Part shown: positions 1-6,322 of the stretch, piece after piece
How the letters are laid out: every line of letters starts with the position of its first letter
Position numbering within the stretch: position 1 is the first letter of the stretch
Origin: CAYTZH01 sp964442285
GTDB taxonomy: Bacteria > Myxococcota_A > UBA9160 > JAFDET01
Direction: 5' to 3'
Assembly: GCA_964442285.1 (NCBI GenBank)
Contig: CAYTZH010000092.1
Coordinates: 1 to 7,238, forward strand
DNA: 7,238 nucleotides
Translations under genes and position numbers: made by a program
The notes under the pieces: model-generated
What the model was told of the DNA's origin: nothing
The model's input: only the letters and a program-made list of their open reading frames with translations
The model's database searches: none

Positions 1-805
<805 letters not shown>

Positions 806-809
<4 letters not shown>

Positions 810-1801
810 CGACCTTCCAGCTTAGCACGCGAGAGGCAGATGCCCGCGCGGCTGCGGGTCAGCTGCAGCCCGCCAGGCAGCTCGAGCCGGGCGCCCCCGC
901 GCCCCTCCTTCAGGAACGCCACCACCCGCTCCACGTGGATCCGGCTGACCAGCCGGCCCGCCCCGCACAGGTGCAGGGCGCGTCGCGCCAGGCGCCGGGC
1001 CAGGGCCTCGGGCAGGTCGGCGAAGTCCACGGCATCGATACGCAGCCCGTCTCCGTCCGCCAGGAAGCGCCAGCGCGCCTCCTGCTCCACCAGGGCCGCG
1101 CGCCACGCCTCCTCCTCCTGCTGTGCTTCGGCCAGATCGCCCAGCGCCCTGAGCAATCGCGGATTGAAGTCGGCCTCCAGCTCGCGCAGGAGCGCCCGGA
1201 CCCGCGTTCGCAGATAGCTCGGATCCCGGTTGGACGGATCCTCGCGCCAGGCAATGTGCCGCTCCCGGGCGCAGGCCTCGATCTCGCGACGCCCGACCCG
1301 CAGCAGGGGTCGGATCAGCCGCCGGTCTGCCGAGGAGATGGGAATCCCCCCCATCCCCTCCGGGCTCGTGCCCCGGAGCAGACGCTGGAGCAGGGTCTCC
1401 GCCTGGTCGTCTGCCGTATGGGCCGTCGCGATCCGCGCCGCGCCGGCCGCGTCGGCCATGGCGTACAGGGCGTCGTACCGCAGGCGCCGCGCGGCCTCCT
1501 GGAGGGTGGGCCGCTCCAGGCTGCTGCGGCCCGCGCGCAGGGCGCCCGGGTCCACCCGCCGCACCGCGAAGCCGCAGCCCAGGCGGGCCGCCGTCTCCGC
1601 CACGAAGGCCTCGTCGGCGTCGGCCTCGGCACCGCGGAGCCCGTGGTTCACATGCCCCGCGACCACATCGAGGCCGAGCCCGCGAGCCAGGTGCAGGAGG
1701 ACGGTGGAGTCGACGCCGCCGGAGCAGGCCACCAGCAGCCGGCCGCCGCGGGCCCCGAGCGCCTTCTCCACCGCGGACTCGAGGGCGGAGCGGCGGCGCA
1801 A
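806..1801 (-). CDS. tilS: tRNA(Ile)-lysidine synthetase TilS
   Basis: TilS uses ATP to attach lysine to C34 of the CAU-anticodon tRNA-Ile, so that it reads AUA and is charged with Ile rather than Met. The 331 residues show the N-type ATP pyrophosphatase P-loop SGGVDS (27-32), HVNHGLRG (50-57), the AHTADDQAETLLQRLLRGT segment (127-145), IRPLL followed by RREIE (163-174), and WREDPSNRDPSYLRTRVR (185-202). The last is the TilS signature; the usual RNRIR is RTRVR here. The rest is an alpha-helical region with a recognisable TilS substrate-binding part near 205-315. At 331 residues it is shorter than the E. coli enzyme (over 400) and resembles the short forms that lack the C-terminal domain. The start is TTG, chosen because GAGGT stands 6 nt upstream and the protein begins shortly before the P-loop. 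It is 9 bp from the MaoC gene upstream and overlaps ftsH by 4 bp. Confidence 0.96.
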
Positions 1802-1807
1802 GGCGCG

Positions 1808-1812
1808 ACCTC
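1808..1812 (-). promoter_or_regulatory. Ribosome binding site of tilS, overlapping the upstream stop codon
   Basis: On the minus strand GAGGT lies 6 nt before the TTG start of tilS and shares bases with the TGA stop of the MaoC-like gene (1813-1811). This placement decides for the TTG start at 1801 and suggests that ribosomes finishing the upstream gene re-initiate on tilS. Seen directly; coupling is inference. Confidence 0.7.
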
Positions 1813-2692
1813 AGGCGCGGACCGCGCTCGCGGTCCCGAGCACGACGCGGGTGCCGTCGTCCTTCTCGACCCAGACGTCGCAGTGGACCCGCGTGAGCGT
1901 GCCCTCGGGCTCCTCCTCGCGGATCCGGGCGTAGGCGGTCACGGTCTCGTCCACCCAGAGCACGTTGGTGAGCTTCACGGACATGCGCCCGCCCGCGAGC
2001 CAGCCCTCGCCGAAGTGGTCGCCCATCACCTGGGAGACGAAGCAGGTGGACATCATCCCCTGCACCACGATGTTCGGAAAGCCGAGCTGCCGCGCCGCCT
2101 CGCGGTCGGTGTGGTAGTTCTTGCCGGGCCCCGAGAACATCCAGCAGCGACGCGCGTCGATGGTCTTCTTCGCCGGCGGGAGATCCGGGCCGGTCGCGGT
2201 GGGAAACGGCGGCCGCGGCGCCTTGCGCGCCGCGGTGCCCTCGTCGACGACGAACCCGCCGTCGCCCGCGCCCTGCGCCTGCTCCCTCTCCTGCTTCGGC
2301 GGCAGGAAGGACTGGTGGGTGCGGCCGCGCACCAGCAGCCGGCCGCCGGCGGCGTCGACCACGTCGGTCTCGTTCACCACGTAGTCGCGGCCGCGCTTGT
2401 GGTAGCGCTCGACAATGGTGGAGCGGGTGACGACCTTCGAGCCCACACGGATGGGGGCGAAGAGAAACCAGTCCTGCTGGGCGTGCAGGTTCCCGAAGAG
2501 GTTCTTCAGGTACCACTCGCCGAGGAAGTGGTAGCACTCGGAGTGGAAGAGCAGCGGCGGCGCCAGCTCCGCCTGGAGCGGGTGGCGGTCGTCGAGGGCC
2601 TCGGCGTAGAAGTCCACCAGCCCCCGCGTCACCTCGTACGCGTTGGACCCGCAGTGTCGCCCGACGCTGGCCGGCTCGCCCTTCAGGTTCAC
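1811..2692 (-). CDS. Two-domain MaoC-like (hotdog) acyl dehydratase family protein
   Basis: The 293-residue protein has the layout of double-hotdog MaoC proteins. An N-terminal FAS1-type dehydratase-like half spans about residues 15-130 and ends RGRTHQSFLPPK. A low-complexity charged linker follows (about 131-178), then a C-terminal MaoC half (about 180-290). The hydratase-2 signature region reads FSGPGKNYHTD (186-196), followed by AARQLGFPNIVVQGMMS (199-215). Active family members hydrate trans-2-enoyl-CoA or the reverse, using an Asp and a His in the pattern SGDxNPxH. Here the His is present (H194) but Pro (P189) stands at the Asp position and Lys (K191) at the Asn position. It may therefore be inactive, work differently, or only bind acyl-CoA. 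The start is taken as GTG at 2692: the frame stays open upstream, but that part is arginine-rich and lies opposite the ligase gene. There is no clear RBS. It leads the tilS-ftsH operon and diverges from an acyl-CoA ligase. Confidence 0.82.
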   Translation of the reverse strand: MNLKGEPASVGRHCGSNAYEVTRGLVDFYAEALDDRHPLQAELAPPLLFHSECYHFLGEWYLKNLFGNLHAQQDWFLFAPIRVGSKVVTRSTIVERYHKRGRDYVVNETDVVDAAGGRLLVRGRTHQSFLPPKQEREQAQGAGDGGFVVDEGTAARKAPRPPFPTATGPDLPPAKKTIDARRCWMFSGPGKNYHTDREAARQLGFPNIVVQGMMSTCFVSQVMGDHFGEGWLAGGRMSVKLTNVLWVDETVTAYARIREEEPEGTLTRVHCDVWVEKDDGTRVVLGTASAVRA

Positions 2693-2718
2693 GAGCGATG
2701 TTCTAGCATCTGCGCGCC
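2693..2718. promoter_or_regulatory. 26-bp divergent intergenic region between MaoC-like and ligase genes
   Basis: Only 26 bp lies between the two divergent start codons. The stretch is AT-richer than its surroundings and contains TTCTAGCAT. On the plus strand TAGCAT (2704-2709) fits a -10 pattern TAnnnT and stands 9 nt before the TTG start of the ligase, as in leaderless transcripts. No convincing -35 element or Shine-Dalgarno is visible in either direction. The TAG at 2704-2706 is also the in-frame stop that bounds the ligase frame. Promoters for both genes must lie here or inside the opposing coding sequences, so this call is tentative. Confidence 0.4.
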
Positions 2719-4245
2719 TTGGAGTCCCGGGCCCACAACGCCGCCAGCTGGCTCGTGCGGCACGCCGTCTCGCGCCCCGCCCACCCTGCCGTGGTGGACG
2801 CCGAGCGCACCCTCTCCTACCCCGAGCTCGACGCCCGCTGCGCCCGGCTGGCCGGCCTGCTGACCCGGGCAGGTGTCGAGCCCGGCGAGCGGGTGGCGGT
2901 GCTGCTGCGGAACGGCTCGCCCTATCTGGAGTCCTTCTTCGCGGCGGCACGGCTGGGCGCCCTGCTGGTTCCGGTGAACAACCGCCTGGCCCCGCCGGAG
3001 ATCGCCCGCCAGCTCCGGGACTGCACCCCCAGGGTCCTGATCCACGAAGCCGATCTCGGGGACGGCGTCGAGGCGGCCCTGGGCGAGCTGGCGGTGGCGC
3101 CCCGGCTCGTCCTCCCGGCCGACCGCTACGAGGCCGCGCTGGCGGAGGCCGTGCCCCACCGCGACGTGCTGCCCGTCGCCCCGGATGCGCCCGTGCAGAT
3201 CCTCTACACCTCCGGCACCACGGGCTCGCCCAAGGGCGCCCTGCTGCCCCAGCGCAAGGTCCTGTTCAACAGCCTCAACGCCCAGCTCTTCTTCGGCCTG
3301 AGCGCCGCGGACCGGGTGCTGGTGATCGTGCCCCTGTTCCACTCCTTCGGCCTGAACATCCTCTCCCTGCCCGTGCTCTACGCCGGGGGCCAGGTGGTCC
3401 TGCAGCCCCGCTTCGACCCCGCCGCCACCTGGGACGCCGTGGACGCCCACGGCATCACCTTCTTCGGGGCCGTCCCCACCATGTTCCAAGCGCTCTTCGA
3501 CGCCCTCCCGGCCGGACGCCGTCCCGCCTCGCTCCGCTTCCTCTTCACGGCGGGCGCGGCCATCCCGGTGGAGCTGATCCGGGCCTACGAGGACGGGGGC
3601 CTGGTGCTGAAGCAGGGATTCGGCCAGACCGAGACGTCCATCCTGTGCTGCCTCGACGCCCGTGACGCCCTGCGCAAGGCCGGCAGCGTCGGCCGGCCCG
3701 TCTTCCACGCCGAGGTCCGCATCGTCGAGATCCATGCCGACGCGGATCCGGTCTCGCGCTGGCGCGACGTGGCGCCGGGCGAGACCGGCGAGATCGTGGT
3801 GCGGGGACCGATCACGATGCTCGGCTACTGGAAGCGCCCGGAGGCCACCGCCGAGACCCTGCGCGAGGGCTGGCTGCGCACCGGCGACCTCGCCCAGCGC
3901 GACGACGAGGGCTTCGTCCGCCTCGTGGGCCGGGCGCGCGACCTCTACATCTCCGGGGGCGAGAACGTCTACCCGGCCGAAGTGGAGGCGATCTACGCCG
4001 GCCATCCCGACGTGTGCGAGGCCGCCGTGGTCGGCGTGGCCGATCCGCGCTGGGGCGAGGCGGGCTGCGCCTACCTGGCGCTGCGGGCGGGGGCGGCGCG
4101 CGACGCCGACGCGCTGCGGCGCTGGGGCCGCGAGCGTCTCGCCCGCTTCAAGGTCCCCCGCGACTTCGTCTTCGTCGACGCCCTTCCCCGGACCATCACC
4201 GGGAAGGTCCAGAAGCATCGTCTCGGGGAGATCGAGCCCGGATAG
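2719..4245 (+). CDS. AMP-forming acyl-CoA ligase (class I adenylate-forming, FadD-like)
   Basis: The enzyme activates a carboxylic acid with ATP to an acyl-adenylate and then transfers the acyl group to CoA in the cytosol. All core adenylation motifs are present in the 508 residues. These are the phosphate loop YTSGTTGSPKG (163-173), PLFHSFG (205-211), the AGAAIP segment (278-283), GFGQTET (300-306), GWLRTGD (384-390), the hinge region GRARDLYISGGENVYPAEVE (404-423), and the C-terminal PRTITGKVQK (490-499) with the catalytic Lys at 496. Length and motif order are normal for medium or long-chain fatty-acid or aryl-CoA ligases. The substrate cannot be read from the sequence. The start is TTG at 2719: an in-frame TAG at 2704 leaves only a CTG at 2710 further upstream, and the N-terminus NAASWLVRHA is typical of the family. 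No clear RBS is seen. It is divergent from the MaoC-like gene, so a shared acyl-CoA pathway is plausible but unproven. Confidence 0.93.
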   Translation: MESRAHNAASWLVRHAVSRPAHPAVVDAERTLSYPELDARCARLAGLLTRAGVEPGERVAVLLRNGSPYLESFFAAARLGALLVPVNNRLAPPEIARQLRDCTPRVLIHEADLGDGVEAALGELAVAPRLVLPADRYEAALAEAVPHRDVLPVAPDAPVQILYTSGTTGSPKGALLPQRKVLFNSLNAQLFFGLSAADRVLVIVPLFHSFGLNILSLPVLYAGGQVVLQPRFDPAATWDAVDAHGITFFGAVPTMFQALFDALPAGRRPASLRFLFTAGAAIPVELIRAYEDGGLVLKQGFGQTETSILCCLDARDALRKAGSVGRPVFHAEVRIVEIHADADPVSRWRDVAPGETGEIVVRGPITMLGYWKRPEATAETLREGWLRTGDLAQRDDEGFVRLVGRARDLYISGGENVYPAEVEAIYAGHPDVCEAAVVGVADPRWGEAGCAYLALRAGAARDADALRRWGRERLARFKVPRDFVFVDALPRTITGKVQKHRLGEIEPG

Positions 4246-4248
4246 GAA

Positions 4249-4267
4249 AGCTGACTCTGCGTCAGCT
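4249..4267 (+). terminator. Perfect 7-bp inverted repeat after the ligase stop (possible terminator)
   Basis: AGCTGAC and GTCAGCT form a perfect 7-bp stem around the loop TCTGC, starting 4 nt after the ligase stop codon. No T-run follows (the next bases are CGTGTGCC), so it is not a canonical intrinsic terminator. It could be a 3'-end stabilising or Rho-assisted hairpin, or a small protein-binding palindrome. Confidence 0.35.
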
Positions 4268-4320
4268 CGTGTGCCGGGAAGCGCCGCAAGCCCCTGTGCT
4301 CTCCCTCGCCCAAGCTTCGA

Positions 4321-4349
4321 TTGACTTCCCCGGCCGGTCCCTTTAGAAG
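4321..4349 (+). promoter_or_regulatory. Sigma70-type promoter of the lipoprotein gene
   Basis: TTGACT (4321-4326) matches the -35 consensus in 5 of 6 positions. It is followed after 16 or 17 nt by TTAGAA (4343-4348) or TAGAAG (4344-4349) as the -10. The spacer holds the palindrome CCGGCCGG (4330-4337). Transcription would begin near 4355, giving a leader of about 20 nt that contains the RBS. This is the best promoter-like sequence in the window and the most AT-rich part of this gap. It implies that the lipoprotein and the following gene are transcribed separately from the ligase. Confidence 0.6.
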
Positions 4350-4362
4350 CAGTGGAACCATT

Positions 4363-4368
4363 GGGGAG
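4363..4368 (+). promoter_or_regulatory. Ribosome binding site of the lipoprotein gene
   Basis: GGGGAG lies 6 nt before ATG 4375. It decides the start: a longer in-frame reading from TTG at 4321 would place the initiation codon on the -35 element and put 18 residues ahead of a perfectly formed lipoprotein signal peptide. Confidence 0.75.
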
Positions 4369-4374
4369 ACCACA

Positions 4375-6306
4375 ATGCGCTTCCGCTCCGTCGCTGCCGC
4401 CCTCTCGGTCCTCGTCCTGGCCCTCGTTCTGACGTCCTGTCAGAAGCCGGCCAACATCGTCATCGACACCCCCGTGCACGGCACCTTCTCGACCGCCGCC
4501 CAGGTCACGGTGAACGGCCGGGTGTTGAACGTCAACAACCCGGCGGTCAACGCCGCGGTCACGCTGAACGGCGCCGCCGTGACCGTCCAGGCCGACGGAA
4601 GCTGGTCGACCGTGGTGAGCCTCGACAGCAATATCGTCTTCAACCCGCTCCTCGCCGAGCTCACGGTCCTCACCAACGGCCGGACCGTCCGCGCGCGCCA
4701 CGTCGTGATCGCGGGGCCGTCGGTGGCGGACGGCGCCCTCTCCATGGACAGCGTGGCCCTGCGCCTGAACGACAGCGGCCTCGATGCGGTCGAGCCCCTG
4801 GTCTCGAGCCTGGTCAACCTGGACATCGCCTCGCTGCTGCCGGTGGGAACCCAGGTCATCAACGACTTCTGCGCCATCGACGGGGGCTTCGTGGGCTGCC
4901 TCGGCTCGGTGGACGTCAACATCGCCAACCCGCCGCCCTCGTTCTCGGGCTTCGGCCTCGACGTCGACTCCATGGTGAACTTCGCCGCCGGCGACGTGGT
5001 CGTGAACGACATCCGCGTCGACACCCAGATCAACGGCTCGGGCCTGGCGCCGAGCTGCGGCCTGCGGGTCACCGCCGCCTCGGTCACCATCGCGGGCGAC
5101 TACTCCCTCTCGCCCGACGGCGTCGATCCCACGCAGATCGACGTGAACCTGAACGGCGCGCCGGGCCTGAGCTTCACCTCCTTCAACTACCAGTTCACCA
5201 GCGGCCTGTGCGACTTCCCGCTGATCGGCGACCTCATCGACCTGATCATCGGCAGCCAGATCCAGCCGGCGGTGACCAACGGCCTGCGGGACTTCCTGGC
5301 CGATCCCGACGGCGGCGGGCCCGTGGACGCCCCGATCGCGGAGGGCATCGAGGTCGCCCTCGCCGACATCAGCATCGCCGGACCCATCGGCGACAGCCTG
5401 GGCGTCACCCTGAACGCGCCGCTGTTCGCGGTGCTGGAGGACCAGGAGGGCCTCACGCTGGGGAGCGACTCGTCCTTCGTGGCCACCGTCGGCACCGGAC
5501 CCGGCGAGTGCCAGGCCCCGGCCGGCGCGCCGGACTTCACCAGGTCCTACGAGCCCGCGGCGGCCTTCCCGGACTTCGCCTTCTGCGCCGGTGGCTCCAA
5601 CCCCGGCGCCGCCTGCACGAGCGACGCCCAGTGCACCGGCGGCGGCGTCTGCCGGGCCCGGACGCCCGGCGGCCTCGACTACGGCCTCGGCATCTGCGTC
5701 TCGAGCGCCGCCTTCAACCAGCTGCTCAAGTCCCAGGTGGAGTGCGGCCTGCTGCTCGCCACCCTCACCGAGCTCGACCTCGGCGCCGGGCCCAGCCCGA
5801 TCACGGCGGGCCTGCTGGCGCTCTTCCTGCCCGAGTTCAGCAGCTTCGACCCCGCCACGCCGCTGCGCATCGAGCTCGTGCCCACGCTTGCCCCGGTGGT
5901 CACCGGCGAGCTCGGGCCCTCCGGCGAGCTCGCCAGCCTGCGCCTCGGCCAGCTGCTGGTGGAGGTCATCACGGACGAGGGCAACAACACGCCCCTGGCC
6001 TCGGTGGCCGCGGACGCGCTCGTCGGTCTGGACTTCGTGTTCGACGACGTGACCGGGTCGATCGTGTTCACCCTGGCCCCGCCCCTGGCCCAGGACCTGA
6101 CGGTGGCCCTGGTCAACAACAACCTCGGTACCAACCCGGCGGCCGTGGAGGGCCTGCTCCAGGCGCTCCTGCCGGTGGTCTTCCCGGACCTGGCCTCGTC
6201 GCTGGGCGAGTTCCCGCTACCGGAGTTCCTGGGGCTGACCCTCCAGGGCGTCGACGTGGGTCGTCAGGGCGAGTTCATGTCGATCTTCGCGGACCTGGTG
6301 CCCTGA
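4375..6306 (+). CDS. Lipoprotein with Ig-like domain and BPI/TULIP-like lipid-binding region
   Basis: The 643-residue protein starts with MRFRS, a hydrophobic stretch and the lipobox LTSC (19-22). It is thus an exported lipoprotein anchored at Cys22, probably in the outer membrane because Gln rather than Asp follows. Residues about 27-113 resemble a bacterial Ig-like beta-sandwich of the glucodextranase-B type (IDTPVHGTF, VTVNGRV, LNGAAVTVQADGSWS). From about 120 to the end I see alternating beta strands and amphipathic helices, for example LIDLIIGSQIQPAVTNGLRD (287-306). The C-terminus, with VEGLLQALLPVV (591-602), GEFPLPEFLGLTL (611-623) and FMSIFADL (634-641), follows the pattern that ends eukaryotic BPI/LBP-type TULIP proteins. 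This suggests a tubular lipid-binding protein, but it is pattern recognition and not a computed match. A Cys-rich insert lies at 404-426. There are 11 cysteines besides Cys22, consistent with export and disulfides. It is followed after 16 bp by a sphingomyelinase-like enzyme. Confidence 0.8.
   Translation: MRFRSVAAALSVLVLALVLTSCQKPANIVIDTPVHGTFSTAAQVTVNGRVLNVNNPAVNAAVTLNGAAVTVQADGSWSTVVSLDSNIVFNPLLAELTVLTNGRTVRARHVVIAGPSVADGALSMDSVALRLNDSGLDAVEPLVSSLVNLDIASLLPVGTQVINDFCAIDGGFVGCLGSVDVNIANPPPSFSGFGLDVDSMVNFAAGDVVVNDIRVDTQINGSGLAPSCGLRVTAASVTIAGDYSLSPDGVDPTQIDVNLNGAPGLSFTSFNYQFTSGLCDFPLIGDLIDLIIGSQIQPAVTNGLRDFLADPDGGGPVDAPIAEGIEVALADISIAGPIGDSLGVTLNAPLFAVLEDQEGLTLGSDSSFVATVGTGPGECQAPAGAPDFTRSYEPAAAFPDFAFCAGGSNPGAACTSDAQCTGGGVCRARTPGGLDYGLGICVSSAAFNQLLKSQVECGLLLATLTELDLGAGPSPITAGLLALFLPEFSSFDPATPLRIELVPTLAPVVTGELGPSGELASLRLGQLLVEVITDEGNNTPLASVAADALVGLDFVFDDVTGSIVFTLAPPLAQDLTVALVNNNLGTNPAAVEGLLQALLPVVFPDLASSLGEFPLPEFLGLTLQGVDVGRQGEFMSIFADLVP
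5584..5652 (+). other. Cys-rich insert within the lipoprotein (C404-C426)
   Basis: The segment encodes CAGGSNP, GAACTSD, AQC and TGGGVC in succession, with cysteines at residues 404, 414, 420 and 426. I recognise this 'CxGGSNxGxxCxxDxxC' pattern as a recurring short module in exported proteins of deltaproteobacterial-type genomes. It probably forms a small disulfide-stabilised loop. It sits in the second half of the protein, between the strand region near 340-372 and the helical segment near 445-465. It looks like an insertion into the larger fold; its function is unknown. Confidence 0.55.
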
Positions 6307-6307
6307 C

Positions 6308-6314
6308 GAGGGGA
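6308..6314 (+). promoter_or_regulatory. Ribosome binding site supporting a CTG start for the sphingomyelinase-like gene
   Basis: GAGGGGA begins 1 nt after the lipoprotein stop and lies 8 nt before CTG 6323. The first in-frame ATG (6395) and GTG (6383) would both remove the SLNVW strand with its conserved active-site Asn. No ATG, GTG or TTG is available in frame between the RBS and that strand. CTG at 6323 (or 6329) is thus the best start. Confidence 0.55.
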
Positions 6315-6322
6315 ATCGCAGC

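Noticed and set aside
822..2537. Long minus-strand open frame over tilS and the MaoC-like gene
   Set aside because: It is out of frame with both recognised proteins and its translation is Arg/Gly/Pro-rich with no motif.
935..2863. Long plus-strand open frame (642 codons) opposite tilS and the MaoC-like gene
   Set aside because: It is antisense to two recognised genes, is of biased composition and has no domain; the opposite strand explains the sequence.
2693..2950. N-terminal extension of the MaoC-like protein to position 2950
   Set aside because: The extra 86 residues are Arg/Ala/Pro-rich, lie over the first 230 bp of the ligase gene in antisense, and do not resemble the family N-terminus.
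4321..4374. Lipoprotein start at TTG 4321
   Set aside because: This TTG is part of the likely -35 element, and the ATG at 4375 has a good RBS and a textbook lipoprotein signal.
2689..4701. Long open frame (670 codons) on the minus strand opposite the ligase and lipoprotein genes
   Set aside because: It is antisense to a gene with complete adenylation motifs and its translation is a low-complexity Gly/Ala/Glu/His-rich shadow with no recognisable domain; such frames are expected at this GC content.
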